From: Serinus canaria
Taxonomy: Eukaryota > Chordata > Aves > Passeriformes > Fringillidae
Assembly: GCF_022539315.1 (NCBI RefSeq)
Contig: NC_066316.1
Span: 96,404,179 to 96,468,178, forward strand
Reading direction: 5' to 3'
DNA length: 64,000 nt
This document shows positions 1-13,311 of the stretch, one piece after another. Each line of letters begins with the position of its first letter. Positions within the stretch are counted from its first letter, which is position 1. Made by a program: the position numbers and the translations under genes. A model generated the notes under the pieces. That model saw only the letters and a list, made by a program, of their open reading frames with translations. It was not told the DNA's origin and ran no database searches.

Positions 1-639
1 TCTAAGAAGGTGATTTGCCTTTTCATCCTGCAGCAGACCCTTAGGTCTCCCTCATCACACTGTTCCTCTACCTGCAGATCCTGTGTATTCTCCAGAGCTC
101 TGCTTGGAGAGCAATAATCCTCTCTCCAGTCTGTCCACTCTACCATTCATGGATCAAGGGACCACACAGATGAAATTGGCTCTGGTAAGAGCAGCACAGA
201 CAGGCAGTGTGTGGCATGGATAAGGCCAGTGAGGTACAAGGTCTCACTGCCCTGGGTAGTGTCACAGTGCAGGCATCTCAGAGCAGAAGAGTCTGAGGAG
301 TTTTGTTGATATGCAGATAAAGCAAAGAACCACTGCAGTGCTGGGCTGGACAGGCATTTGTCTATCACCACATTATCTGCCACATTTTTAGACAAACCAC
401 CAGTTTGTCAAAACCACTGAAGTGTATTTTGCCTACCAGTTCCCAGTGTGAAGACTTTCTCAACCTTCTGTGCCTCTTGCTGCCCAGCCTGTGATGCTTC
501 TGAGAAGCATTTAAGGAGACCCCTTCCCAGGAAAGCTCTTTCGGTATATATCAGGACAGTAGAAAGCTCATAATGGATATTGAGGTGTTTATGACAGTCT
601 GTTTACTTTTTTTAAGCTTAACAACATCATCCCTAGGTT
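1..639. other. Unique sequence, no gene recognised
   Basis: Mixed-composition single-copy sequence. The short open frames here have no recognisable domain, codon pattern or splice context. I see no repeat family. Confidence 0.5.
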
Positions 640-904
640 CTGGGATGTGGTATTTTGTTTATTTGTGGTTTTGTTTTGTTTTGGGGTTTTGTGGTGTTTG
701 TTTGTTTGTTTATTTGGTTTATTTGTTTGGGTATTTGTTTTTGGTTTTATTTTACTTTTATTTTTTCTTTGTTTTGTTTTTTGCTTGTTTTTGTGGTTTT
801 AAAAATTATTTTAATTTTTATTTTGGTTTTGGTTTTTTTTCTTGTTGTTTGGGTTTTTTTGTGTGTGGGGTTCTTTGTGTTTTTTGGATTTTTTTTTTTT
901 TTTT
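640..904 (+). repeat. T/G-rich low-complexity tract ending in poly-T
   Basis: About 260 bp made almost only of T and G, with TTTG and TTTTG runs, closing in a 16-T run at 889-904. Two overlapping frames stay open here on the plus strand (Phe/Leu/Val/Gly-rich) simply because the tract lacks stop codons, so they are artefacts. It may be the decayed tail of a retroposed sequence on the minus strand, but no body is recognisable next to it. Confidence 0.85.
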
Positions 905-2322
905 GAGAAGTAAAACAAAGAAATATGGAAATCCCCTTCATAAGCAGACCAAACCAAACTAGAATGAACGACAGTTTTTCCCCAGTCTTGGAGAAAATCA
1001 TACAGCAAAATTTACCACCACAAAACCTGTGCCAATACAATTGCTCCTTACTACTTTGCCTGAATGTACAGGATGACTGCTGATCTTGCACTGCACTTTC
1101 TCCCTTGAAAAGGAAAAAAAAAAAAAGCAGTATTAAATGTATTCTCCTTTGCTTAGAAATTTAAATTTTTTTATGCAGCAATTGGTTTTCCTTTTGCATG
1201 GACATTCACTGTTATTCATGTAGCTGACCATATTGATGAAGAAAAACAAAAAAAGGATACAATTCACCTGAGACCTGGGAAAATTTCTTCAAAAGTAAAA
1301 AAGTCACTATAATTTTAGAAAGTGTTACTGATTAAGAGGTTTGAGCAAGGGAATGATGGGTTCATTCAACTTATACCTTTAGGACAGCATGTAGCAGCAG
1401 AGCTTTGTTGCACTGTCTTCCCTTTCAGTGGGCAGCATTGTGCTTCTCAGACACTTGTGAAAAGGACTGAGGGACTGTAGCCTACCATTAATCCTCTCTG
1501 TCATCCTCAATATGGGGAACATCTTCTGACCTTGCAAGTTGGAATAATGCACATGTTGAGACTGGCATCCATGATGTGCCCTGCTGACAGTCAGATGTTA
1601 TCTACCCTTCTCCAGAGCTTCTGCAAATGAGTCTCTGGAAAGGGAAATGCATCTGGCAGGCCATACCTGAAAGGCTGCTAGAAAACTCTTGCTTAGATGT
1701 GGATGCATATTAAATAATTCTGACTTAAGATACACTGCTCATGGCCTTTGGAGAATAGTTTCCACATCGTGGTGAAATAACAGGAAGAGGAGGCAACTCA
1801 GTCACTTGAGTTACAAATTCTTTGTAAACAGCAGAAAATGATAAAGTAATACAAGTGTCTCAGTTTTCACAACTGAGAACAGCACATACAGATATAAAGT
1901 CACAATATGATATAGGGTTCTTCTGAAATAGTGTATTAATGTCTGCAAAGCACAGTGGGATTCTTGGATGACAAAAAATGTTCATAATGTTGTCCTGGCA
2001 GGTTGCAAAAATTTCCCTTGGGGAAATAGAGGGGTTTTTTTTTTGTGTTGGAAAAGGAAAGAATGGGATTATTAGCATACTTTAAACCATGTAATTTTGA
2101 TGGGAAGCTGCTGTTACCTTTCTCTATGTAAAGAGGTTGTCTGTAAGGAAATATGTTTTCCGCAGTTTTCTGAACAGCTCTGGAAACAAAAGATGAATTA
2201 AAGAACACTTCAGGGTCAGTCTCTGTTGCAAAGATGATTCTGTGATGGTTAGCTTCTGAATAAGAAAATCCAAAAGATAAATGAAAAATCTAGCAATATC
2301 TTATCTCTTGCTTGTCTTGCAA
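905..2322. other. AT-rich unique sequence, no gene recognised
   Basis: No supported exon, RNA gene or repeat family. Short A and T runs occur (a 13-A run near 1112-1124 and a T run near 2035-2044). Confidence 0.5.
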
Positions 2323-2366
2323 GAGATACTTCATATCCCTCAAATGGAGATACTTCATATCCCTCA
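2323..2366. repeat. Two-copy 24-bp tandem duplication
   Basis: The 20-mer GAGATACTTCATATCCCTCA at 2323-2342 recurs exactly at 2347-2366, a step of 24 bp. The identity suggests a recent local slippage or duplication. Confidence 0.9.
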
Positions 2367-2487
2367 GCACAACAGAGTGTGAGAAAGCTTCAATAAGTTA
2401 CTTATGCTTTCTTAAAGCCAAGCAAGTGACAGTCACTGATGCTCAACACTACATTCCATGCAGTGTCCCTCTATTCTCTTTCATCAT

Positions 2488-3185
2488 GGGATCCTGGTCA
2501 GTGACAATTTGAACACAAGCCAGCAGTGCCCTGGCAGCCAGGAGGGCCAACCCTGCCCTGGGGACATCAGGGACAGCATGGCCAGCTGGGCAAGGGAAGG
2601 GATTGTCCCACTCTGCTCTGTGCTGGGGCAGCCTCACCTCGAGTGCTGAGGGCAGCTCTGGGTGCCACAATGAAAGAAGGGCATGAAACTATTGCAGAGT
2701 GTCCAGAGGAGGGCAACAAAGATGGTGAAGGGCCCTGGGGGAAGGCGTGTGAGGAGTGACTGAGGTCACCTGGCCTGCTCAACCTGGAGAGGAGACTGAG
2801 GTGAGTTACAGCTTCTTCATATGAGGAAGAGGATGGGCAGGCACTGATCTCTCTGGTGTGGTGACCAGTGACAGAACTCAAGGGAACAGCCTGAATTGTG
2901 TCAGGGAGGTTTAGGTTGGATATTAGAAAATGGTTCTTCACCCAGAGGGTTGTTGGGCACTGGAACAGGCTCCTCAGGGAAGTGGTCACAGCACCAGCCT
3001 GACAGAGCTCAAAAAATGTTTTGGGCAATGCTCTCAGGCACAGGGTGTGACTTGTGGGGATGGTGCTGTGCAGGAGCAAGAGTTGGAGTCTGATGATCTT
3101 TGTGGACCCTTCCTGATGTTCTATTATTCTATGAACCTTGTCCCTTGCAACTCAGGATATTCTAAGATTCTAGGATTTCTTGAGT
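2488..3185 (+). mobile_element. CR1 LINE 3' fragment (end of ORF2 plus 3' UTR)
   Basis: Non-LTR retrotransposon remnant covering the C-terminal part of the CR1 reverse-transcriptase ORF and the 3' tail. In the plus frame at 2509-2649 the residues NTSQQC, then a block ending in REGIVPLCSVLGQPHLEC, match the characteristic conserved end of CR1 ORF2. A TGA follows directly after that block, and later parts of the ORF continue in other frames, so the copy is dead. The tail near 3118-3180 (TTCTATTATTCTATGA, TTCTAAGATTCTAGG) is a degraded CR1 8-mer terminus. All open frames reported between 2.45 and 3.19 kb on either strand are shadows of this element. The family call is from recognition of the consensus; the subfamily is not determined. 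Confidence 0.9.
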
Positions 3186-5231
3186 GACTCCCATCTGCAG
3201 GGCAAGACATTTACAGCTTTTTTTCAGAGTAGGTTCTTCTGCTCGAACTTCCTCTCTGGCTGCAGAGATCCTGCAGGATCACCTATTTATTTTGGCAGGA
3301 AATCTACTCTGGCACTCAGTTAAATTAATCTTTTCCTGAATCACCTTGCAAAACTGTTGGAAGATATGCAAAGAGAAGTTATCCGAAAAATTCACATTTT
3401 GTTCCTCCATATAGGCTTTTAAATTCTGCTACAAGATGCAAAGGGAACCATTACTATAAATTACTATACTACCATCTTTCTGCAGGAGTGAGGATCCCAT
3501 GTGATTCTTGTCTGAGAAAGTGACTCTGGAGGATGTCAGTCAGAACAACCTTAAAAGGCAAAGAACCTCTGTGGAGAGGAGCCATACATTTGTATATTTG
3601 GTAAAAATTAAAATTCTCTTCATATACATTATAAAGCCCTTTAAGCCATGCAGATCTTTGCAGAATATTCACACTTACAAAACAGAAGCTACAAAAGTGA
3701 TAAATATAGTCCTTGAGAGACAAACTTCAGGCAGGTGTTTAGCAAAAAGCATTTCTAGTTTCACTGACTTCTAGAGAAAAAAACATTGCAAAGATGATTA
3801 GGAAAAAGAAGGACATACAGAAATATAATTTCTTAGAAGAATAATGTAATGAGTTAAATGTTTCCTTCCCAATTAAACAACCTGGAAGACAAATTTCCAA
3901 GGAATGTTTGAAAAAAATAATTCTCATCTTCAAAATCAGAGGACCTTAACACCTCTAGTTCTTAACAAAGCCCCTTTAACTTTCAGAGCCTGCAAAATTC
4001 TCATATAGCCTAAGTGGAAAGGGAGCAGAAAGGAACTTGATATAAAAAACTTACTGATCTCTTTGTGCTTAAGTTCTGCCATGTACTCTCTCTGTGTCTC
4101 CAAGAAATAGGATGATTACCTCTCTGTCCAAATCAGATACAGACACTTAAAAGTCTTGTAAAGGAATGTATCCTTTTTAATTAATGTGTGAGCTGCTGGG
4201 TTTGTTGAAAATTAAAAATGGGATCAGATCTTCCTTCTTGTGCACAGTGTAGTGCTTCTAGCTGTATTCCTACTGTAAATTCTTGACTAGGCTTTCATTT
4301 TCAACCTCTCAGCTGAAAAACTATATTCTAGATTTAAGATCAGCCAATTCTGGGTTTCAAATTTTTGGACTTTGATCAAATCTATTGCTGCAAAATTTCA
4401 AAAAAACAATGGTTTAGAACAAAAAGCAATCTGTGGAGCCAAAATTACAAAAGGCATCAGGATTTTCCACAAAAATAACAACAAAGAACTTAATTCAGGA
4501 TTCAGAAAAGAAACAAACCCCCACATTTTCAAGATCTCAGAATCAAGTTGGTGGTTCTAGAACTGCCAGAGAAAGGAAGATAAATCGTGGAGAATTTCTT
4601 ACTTGTCCTCTCTGTCTCTCTAGCTCTGTGCTCTTTATGTGTTTTTCTTCCCATTATAGGGGTGTCACTGCTGAGGATGATCTGATAATGCTGAGAATGG
4701 TATGATAACGGTCTGATAATCCCTTATAAATAGTTCCTCACAGTTAGGAAATTTTCACTGATGCCAAGAGAAATTCCACAATAAGGCTGTGAAATGTTCT
4801 TGGAATTAGATGAAAAAGGTAGAAGAATAAGGCCAGGTTTCCACCCAAATGTGTAATACCTACTGAAACACATATCTGGAGAGTTCCTCCCATGCATGAT
4901 GAGGACTAATTCCTAGCCTGACGGATTCCTTGGTGTCTGACAAACACAAGCCTTTTTGTTTGATAAGTACAGGACATAGCTCTGTGATGAGAGGTAAGAT
5001 CTGTTCAATACTTGAAGTGTCTTAAGATGCAAAATCTCCTCCAAAGCCCTTTCTGCTGAAGATTATTACAAAGAATTTTCTACTCTGTACATGGTTTGTT
5101 GTTGAAAAAGGCAGTTTATCTTTAGGGAGCACATTCTACAAGGATCTTCTTTCTACTTGACTTTGATATCTTGCTGTGAGCTGGGCAAATCCCAAGTCTG
5201 CAGGCTTTTACAGCATTCCTTCTGAGGCTGC
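3186..5231. other. AT-rich unique sequence, no gene recognised
   Basis: No recognisable repeat family, RNA gene or exon. Short open frames around 3.5-3.8 kb and 4.4-4.7 kb overlap on both strands, with no domain or convincing splice sites. Confidence 0.5.
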
Positions 5232-5392
5232 TGGTGTCTGTGGTTCAGTCACCTTCCCTGGAAGCATTTGAAATGCAAACACATATGGCACTTGGGGACA
5301 TAGTTTATAGTGGACTTGACAGTGTTATGTTAATGGTGGACTTGATGGACTTAGATGTCCTTCCTAATCCAAGTGATTCTCTGGTTCTGGGA
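5232..5392 (+). mobile_element. Short CR1 LINE 3' tail fragment
   Basis: The order 'TCACCTTCCCTGGAAG', 'GGCACTTGGGGACATAG', 'GTGGACTTGA', then 'AGTGATTCTCTGGTTCTGG', follows the last about 160 bp of a CR1 copy of the kind usually ending in a GATTCTATGATTCT-like tail. It is heavily diverged. It overlaps a 102-residue plus-strand open frame at 5234-5542, which is therefore not a gene. Confidence 0.75.
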
Positions 5393-6179
5393 CAGGGAGC
5401 AGCAGGGATGAAGGGGTTGGAAGGAAAGTTCCTGAGGATGTTCCTGCTCAGTCATTCTCTGACTGGTCTGGCACCATTACTCATGCTCCTTTATGTGGCC
5501 ACAGTCTCCTGTGGGAAGACTAGCCATGTCTTGTGCAAATGACAGGGAAACAAGGTAGGATTCTGCACAGCAGCATGACCATGTATGGATGAACAATTAG
5601 ATTAGATAAATTTTGTAAGAACTGTAAAACAAAGGCAGGAATTTTGAGATAATTTTATTTTTAAAGAATAATTTGAGTCAGATCCAAGGACTATTGGAAT
5701 CTAAAAAGTTACTCCCAAGAGTTGCAGGTCTTGCCTACAGAATACCTATTCCTTACTGGAAATGCTCTGTGTGATTGCTTTCCATTTATGTATTTAAAAG
5801 GGTATTTATTAAACTAGAATTTCTTTTTTAAAGGCTTTTTGATTCACTCTCTTACAAATGTCCATTTATTTGAATGAGTTTGATTTTGTTAATGCCTCTA
5901 AGGACTTTCAAAATTCCAGCTGTACCTAATTTTAGTCATCTGCTTCAAATGACAAAATAACTCACATAGGGCTATCAAAATTGGACATCCAAAATCCTTC
6001 ACTTCATGCAAACTACGGATGTGCAGCAAATTTGGGGGAGGGTTGGTTAGTGACCAGCACACAGCAACCCAGCTATGACCCAGCATTTATTGTGTGAGAC
6101 CAGAAGATAGCATATGAGCAGACAAAGCTGTGTTTTTCTTTCAGCTTTCTCTTTTTTTCTCTTTTCCATTTGTAATATC
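5393..6179. other. AT-rich unique sequence, no gene recognised
   Basis: Nothing beyond short A/T runs and diverged single-copy sequence. Confidence 0.45.
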
Positions 6180-6570
6180 AGTTAAAAAGCAATAACTATG
6201 CTTATTACTTTTGTAAGATTGCTATGAATTATTTAGCTAAGAAATAATTGAAGGAGGCATGGTTGGGAAAATTACCCACAAAGCCAGCAAAACTGCAAGT
6301 CAACCTGCTGTCATTGGGCACACAATCATCATTAATTTTAATGAGATGGGGGAGTTTGCAGTTCAGCAGGAGGAGGAGAATGCAGGCACTTCTCAAAAAC
6401 CTGCCTGGCATGGAAGGCTGGAGGAATTTTACTAGCACTCCAGATCGATAGTGGAGACAGCAGTCAATATTAGTAGACCTCACAATCATCATTAATTGAA
6501 ATCTCTCAGCCTTCACTTTGCATAACAAAACAGCTGGTGCCCTAATGAAGAATGTAATATCTTGCAATTC
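6180..6570. promoter_or_regulatory. Candidate conserved non-coding element with duplicated TAAT-core site
   Basis: Enhancer-like unique DNA. It has several homeodomain-type cores (ATTATTT, TTAATTTTAATGAG, ATTAATTG) and an exact 17-bp direct repeat, CACAATCATCATTAATT, at 6321-6337 and 6481-6497. There is no long clean reading frame. The look resembles developmental enhancers in gene deserts, but conservation cannot be tested from one sequence, so this is inference. Confidence 0.3.
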
Positions 6571-6986
6571 TGACCCCCTGAAACTTCCTCAAGGACTATG
6601 ATGGCTGAAATAGAGGCTGTACCCTCTGCTGCTGTAAACCTCTCTCTGTATCTCCACTGCACACACGTGCCCCACACACATGTATGCATGCTCCTCATGT
6701 GTCAGCGTTATGTAGGCAATTAAATAATACCTGGAAATTAAGTATCTGAATTCAAGTAAAGTGAGTCAAGAAACTTTAAAGTGCAGCAGCAGAAGCAGGG
6801 AAAATAAACTGCCAAAGAGCCTCATTTTAGTTAAAACTGAAAGTATGGGTATTAGAAAAAAATTTTAAAAATGTGTAATAAAGTAATTTTCAATTAGAAA
6901 AAGAGATCGAAAAGTTGGAGATAAAAAAGAGATTTTGAACTGGAATAGCTCATATTAAAGCAAATTTTCTGGTTTGGTTCTTATTT

Positions 6987-7009
6987 CTCTCTCTCTCTCT
7001 CTCTCTCTC
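6987..7009. repeat. (CT)n microsatellite
   Basis: Uninterrupted CT dinucleotides, about 11.5 units. Confidence 0.95.
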
Positions 7010-9718
7010 ATGAAGAGTCATTTGGAAAAGATCAGGGAGGCTAAGACATAATAAGAATCATTTGCTAGTTTTCAGCCTAAATGTGAAGATGATTGAAGCC
7101 TGCAAGTGTTCTGTCCTGCCATATGTTAGTGTCCGTGTAAAAGAATCTGATGAAGATGATGAGATAACAATTTTCTGGCTGTAATGAGTAAGGGGACTAG
7201 GAAATTGCTGGGGAAATTGTGGGATTAAGGCCCATTTATGCCAGAAAATTGCAAAGAACTCTCAGAGCAAATGCAGGAAGGTAGTGGCTGAAGTATTTAT
7301 TGATTCCACAAATCAGTCTTTTTTAAAAAGCCTAGCAAAAAAAGTCTTACAAGTCTTCCAGGTCTTACAATGTAAATCTATACTCACAATAAATGCATTA
7401 AATGTTAGTTAATTTCACCACAACACTTTCATTTTCCCTATTCTCCTCATGAAGAACATTATTGAGTAAAATACTCAGGAATAAATATCTTTTGTATTCC
7501 TGTTTACTTAACTACTTTCTGCTGTTATTTCATATGAAAAAAAGAAGGTATAATGTCCCTTCCAAGTTTCTACCATCTCTTGTGAATGATTATATTTGAT
7601 AGTTATAATCACATATACGTTCTCATGACACTAGTTTGGAAACCTGAAGACAAATATCTGATTACAGAACCAAAGATAAAAGTCCAAATTCAAAAGGCTG
7701 CAGTTTTCCTTTTTTCAAATTTTATATCTTGCTTCTTGTCTTCATGCATTCAAGCCTTCCACAGCTTTTCCTTTTCTATTTCAGCATTTCTTTTTTTTCT
7801 GTTTCATCCATTCTTTATGTCTCTATGTCTCTCCTATAGATTCTTCTGCAGTGGTTTCTCACTTATGCAAGATTAAATATGAGAAATAGCAGACACGATT
7901 TTCTTGAAGCTGAGTTAACAGAATTGGGTTTACTCAGATTGAAAAATTGTTTTCAACTGCTATTGTTTTTCACCTTCTCAGCACAAAAATAATCCTTGCA
8001 TTACTTTTCTGCAGAGAAACCAAGAAAGCTGCTATGCCTAACTAGCCAATACCCCAGCAGATCAGGTGCTCAGTGAAGTTGATCTGTGGGAATGAAACAA
8101 CAAAGTGAATTCAACCTAATTTCAATGACTTGAGGCTTAACCTTCTGATAAGAAAATTGATAGTTCAGCAGTTTTCTCTGATGTTTCTTTATTCTAGATT
8201 TGACCTGGTACTACTAAACTTAGAATTTTTCCTAATCAGTTATATACATACTAATTCACAAATATATCTAATACTTTTTCCTAAGGTTATCAGTAAATCA
8301 GCACTGAGTAATGGAAAATTGATTTTGATGACACATTTTACCTGAGACTCAAAAATTACCTTGGCATTTTTCAGGGATGCTAAATTATATTCTTAATATC
8401 CTTCTAATTTCTGTATAGTGGGAGAGAACTAAAAAACCTAAAAACATGGGAAAATTTATATAAGACTGACTTGATTTTCCTCATTTGGAAATTTCCTGCT
8501 AGAGCAAATAGCTTCATTAATCTAGAACAGGGCAGCCCTCTTGTCTCTGTGGACATGAAGCACCATGATCCCAGGCAGACTTTGGGGAGGAGGAACAAGC
8601 TGGCATTTGTTCAAATATGCATTAAAGCAGGGCTGCCAAAAACTGCAAAATTGCAGAATCTACTCTAAGGGTAATGATAAGGATAGGAATTAACCATTTT
8701 AATTCTTTATTATTCTGCCAAAATGATGTAATTCATGTCCTTTCCATGTTTATGTTGAGAACAAATTCATGTATTCCCATTTTTGTTCCTTTTGGTTCTT
8801 ACTTCAATCTTCAGTCACAGAAATGAAGTGAGATAAAATTGTAGTGACTAATATGGTCCCAAAGAAAAAAGCAGGCTGTTGAACTGGTTTGGGGAATGTG
8901 AATTTCTTTTCATTGAGAAAATTTTATCTTTTTATAATTTTTCTTGAATAAACTGTAGGCACCAGTTACTTCCATTTTGCCAACAAAATACAGTTTTGTT
9001 AGCAGTGCTTTAATTTCTGTGAAAGAAGATCATGGAGTCAAGGACAATATCCAGCATTACTGCAGAGTGCTGTCAGCTCTGGAGAGGGAATCAGGCTCTA
9101 GAAGGAGTCCAGGCAAAGATTATTATTGGATGTAGTTATAGATTTTTGCCTGAAAACCCTTTTTTGACACCCTTTTTTTTGTAGTAAGGTGATTGCTGAC
9201 TAGGTTTCAAAGAGACTGTTAGTTTTCCATAGCAGTTTTTTATATTGAAAAACAAATAGAAAATTTGTATTTTTTTACATGTCCTCTGTATGTTACATAT
9301 CTTCATGTGCTCAGCTTCAGAGGCTTGAGGATGCATTCATGACCTACTTTTTTCTTTTCCCAATGAGTCATGCTAACTACAGTGTGCAGTGGGGCTGAAG
9401 GATCTTGACCTCCATGAGATACTTTTTACCCTCTGAATTCATGAGATTACATGAAAGGTCTGCTCAAAGATCCTGACCTGCCTGGAAAACAGGTAGTTTA
9501 TTATATAAATAATCTATTTTACTCTCCTTTTAATACAGATTTTTTGGGGTTGAAAATATTTTTGTTCTGGACTAATGTTTATGTAAGATTAAGATTTTTT
9601 CCCAGCCTTAATCAATAATTTCTGATATGCAAATTTAATCTGCAACTACTTCTAATAGAAAGTTTATTAAAATAGGCTGACTAAAGAAAGAGAGATAGCT
9701 CAGAATAAGTGAAATAAC
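7010..9718. other. AT-rich unique sequence, no gene recognised
   Basis: No repeat family, exon or RNA gene supported. The plus-strand open frame at 7586-7876 and others here are short, hydrophobic or low-complexity, and lack start or splice context. Confidence 0.45.
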
Positions 9719-9737
9719 AAAAAAAAAAAAAAAAAAA
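9719..9737 (+). repeat. Poly-A run (19 A)
   Basis: Uninterrupted A homopolymer. No retroposon body or flanking duplication is evident. Confidence 0.9.
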
Positions 9738-11099
9738 GACAAACTGCTTAAGATGACTCTGAGCAAAAAAGAATTTTTACATAAACTTCCATGAAGACAT
9801 CTATGATTAATATTATTTTTTGTCAGTGACTAGATGTAGTACTTACTCCACCAATTTTAATGTTACTTCCTCCATTATCCAAAGCTCTGGCAAAAGTTCT
9901 GAGAGGGTGCACCAACATATTACAATTATGATCATGATATTGGCAAAATGTCACTAATAAAATGAGTTAACATTGGTGAACACAAACATTTTTACATTTC
10001 TGCATGATCCCATATTACTTCACTGAGGGCAAGCTTTTTGTGTCAGAGCTACTACACATTAAGATGTGTTCAAAATTTGAAATGAGTGTGCCTAATTTTA
10101 GCTTTTCTATTTTGTTCCTCTCCCCCCACCCCCCTTCCAAATATGACTAGTTATAGCTACAAGTAACTTTTGGTTAAATTTGCTGGCAACCTTTATAGAG
10201 GAAATTACTATATTATTTTAATTTGATTTTACTAAAAAAATTAATATTTCTTAGCCTTGAAATTTGCCTGATCAAGGCTTTCATATGGGAATTTATTTAG
10301 GTTTTAAAACACAGTCTTTCACTGGACTGTATAGGCTGATAGGTGCAGCAAGCTACATACAAGGCTTATGGAATGAGCAGGTGCAAAAGCAAAATAGGAT
10401 CAGAAGGAAAAAGTGCACTAAAGCCCTCAATGCATGGAGCAAGCAGTGGTCATTGCACAGACATTTTCAGCAGAGGTCAGCCCATTTGTTTGCTACTCCC
10501 TTCTCCTTCCTCTCTTTCTTAGTAAAAAGTGCAAATTGCACTCTGTCATCTGTTAGGAGATAATCTGCATGCACACAAGCCAGCTCTTTGGAACTGTGTT
10601 TCCATTATTTTAATCTCACTTTGCTCACAGAGCTTTACATTATGCTCAATACCAGTTTCCTTTTTTCTACTCAGCACAAGAGCTGTAGGGCTGGTAACTG
10701 CTAGCAAAACACTGAATGAGAAATATTTGTCATCCAGTATTCTGCACATGCTGTAACAAGAAAAAAGAAAAAGAAGATACACTCACTGGAAAAAAAGCAT
10801 ACATCATTAATGAAGGCTCTGAAGGACTTTGAAAGGGTTGCTTTGCCATTTTTCTTTTTAAAAACCCAATAACAGGATTCCAACAAGCACACAATTATCA
10901 GGTTTTGTCAATAAAGTTTCATGAAAACACGGTTTCATCTTATGACATATTAAAAGTGTTCATCATTCAGTGTGTCGGAACCTACCTCTGAAGAGAAATA
11001 TAGTTGTATTTTTAGACACATTAGTTAATTAAGATTTTCCTCCAGAAAACGTGAGGTTTGATAAAGAATATGTCACATCAGTTGTGTATCTAGTGAAAA
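9738..11099. other. AT-rich unique sequence, no gene recognised
   Basis: No supported exon. A small palindrome, AGTGCAA-A-TTGCACT, lies at 10528-10542. A poly-pyrimidine stretch near 10500-10520 is not followed by a convincing exon. Confidence 0.45.
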
Positions 11100-11600
11100 A
11101 GTTTTAGTAGCAGAAAAGATAATTTGCAGCAATCAAAGCAATAAAAGTATGTAGCCAGCAGTTTTCATTGTTTTTCTATAAAGTGTGGCAGCAAGATTAA
11201 AACTTTCATTCATAAGTATAATGCAAGGATTGGTTTTGCCTGCCATACTGGCTCTTCAAATTTTAAAGAAGAGGTTTTATAAATGATTTTTTTTTTAAGG
11301 CAGACGCGATAAAAGATTAAATAGATGTCTGTTCTGGATTCAGAAGGGTCACTGTTTTGAAAATGGAGCTGCCTGAAAGTCCTCAAAATTTATTTTGATT
11401 CTTTGACATTTTTGCACTCAAGGTGAAAGGAAGCTATGATGCCAATCCCATTTGAGATGCAGTGATTCTCCACTGCATCTGACATTAATTAATTCTCTTT
11501 TTAGCAGGGTCACCAATCAGAACAAAGACTAAATAAGTCAGGAGTATCTTTGTGAAAATCAATGAATTGCATGGAGGAAAATAAGCATGAGAGCAGAAAG
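11100..11600. promoter_or_regulatory. Candidate conserved non-coding element with stem-loop
   Basis: Unique sequence dense in developmental-factor-like cores: TTAATTAATTC after 11484, AACAAAG near 11521-11527, and CCAATCAG near 11513-11520. It contains a perfect inverted repeat, arms AGATGCAGTG at 11455-11464 and CACTGCATCT at 11471-11480, with a 6-nt loop. Only motifs and the hairpin are seen; regulatory function is inferred. Confidence 0.25.
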
Positions 11601-13311
11601 AACCCAAATAAATGTAGTTCATTATTCATTTCACTTAATTGCTGTGGAAAATAAGTGCCTTTGAACTTTCTAAGCCATTAGCAGAAGACACTCAACTCCC
11701 ATCTCAAAGAGAAGGGTGATTAATACTTAAGTGTTTCTCTGTATCCTGAAGATATATGAAATGATGGTCCCACCACTGGGAGCTTTCACCACTGGACTGC
11801 AATTGAACTGTTTCAAAAGGATCAGGTGGCCATGAGGAAAAGACATGTTTCCTGGAATTCAGAGTTAAAATAAGGCTTTAATTTTTCAATTAGTTTGCAA
11901 GATACTAAAAGACCCTGCAAAGGAATATCTAAGCTGAAAATAAATTCAATTAGCTGTTACTGCTCCTCACAACTGAACAATTTTTCTACCTGTAAGGAAA
12001 GTCTTGTCCTTCTCCTCACTACCCCTGACTCAGGTCCACCTTTGCCATTTGCCACAGGCTGGGGCAGACCTGATCCTCAAGCCATGCAGATCTTCTTAGA
12101 CAGACCTGGACCCTTGAAATAAGGTCTCTCACATTCTGCAATCAACATGCAACTGCAGATGACAAGACACTACATATCGTTATCCAGTGCTATCTTTAAA
12201 ATCTGGGACACGTTATAATGAAGATATTCCAAGTTACTGATGAATCTAGACTCTGAAGAAAATTTGTTTTCAAATCAATGCAAAATTTAGGCAAGTTCCT
12301 TGTTATTTCATGTGGATAACAAAATATTTTTAAGTAGAAATGAACTGCCCTTTATATGGAATTGCCACCAGTATGAAGTTGAGGAGATCGTTTTAAACTA
12401 TTTAATTTGATTTCTGATGTCCCTAGTCTGGTTTTATGTTCTTTAAGTTTTCCAGATGATTTAATTGAAACTATTTTAAATATTTTAAAATTAATAATGA
12501 ATGTGTGTTTGGGTCCATAAAATCTGAATTTGCAGCTGAATGTCTGTCTTCAAAATTCTTTAATGTTTCTTTGCATCTGAACGTCTTTAAAATGTCTTTA
12601 AAATTAAAACTATTGTTCTACTTCTCTACTAGGAGTTATTCAATCCATCTAGATAAATACAAAATGCTTCTTGATTATTCATAAAAACTATAATTTGTAG
12701 ATGCAACACACTCATCTTAGGGAAATTAAAAAGGTCATAGGCAGAAATTTTTCAGAAATGAAAATTTTCCAATGCGTTAAAAATATCGCAAGTCCACTGC
12801 ACGTTATCAGTGTTAATCCACAGTTTATAAGAACAACAAAATTTAATAGCCATTTATGGCAATTAAAGTATTTAATGCAGCATTTGACAATCCACATTCA
12901 CCCTTGGTCTGTCAGAGGGCAAACCAGCAGAGAACACAAGAATGTTCAGGGACATCTACCTGTACTGCAGGACACAGCTTAGAGAAGAACAGTGATACAT
13001 GTGCACAATTAGTAATGTAATTTCTTTGTTTTACTTCCAGTAGTAGAAACAATGACATAGACCATCTTGACCAAGCAAAACTTAATTTTTGAATTACTTT
13101 TCTAAATACAAAACATGGGAGTTAATAAATAGCTGAAAGAAGATGGGAAAAGATGGATTACAATGCCCAGCTGTCTTCTTTTCCTGCTGTATTGGTCTGT
13201 TTGAACACCAGCATAGCATGAAGGTATAAATCAACACTTTTTGACCACTGTTTACATTAAGAAGCTTATGTGCCTTAAACTATGAAAAAACAATAATTTT
13301 CTTCAAAAAAA
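11601..13311. other. AT-rich unique sequence, no gene recognised
   Basis: No supported exon or repeat family. The stretch around 12390-12620 is especially A+T-rich. Confidence 0.45.

Noticed and set aside
573..962. Phe/Leu/Val-rich 129-codon frame resembling a membrane protein
   Set aside because: It is translation of a T/G low-complexity tract.
2567..3079. 170-codon minus-strand open frame
   Set aside because: It is antisense to the CR1 fragment.
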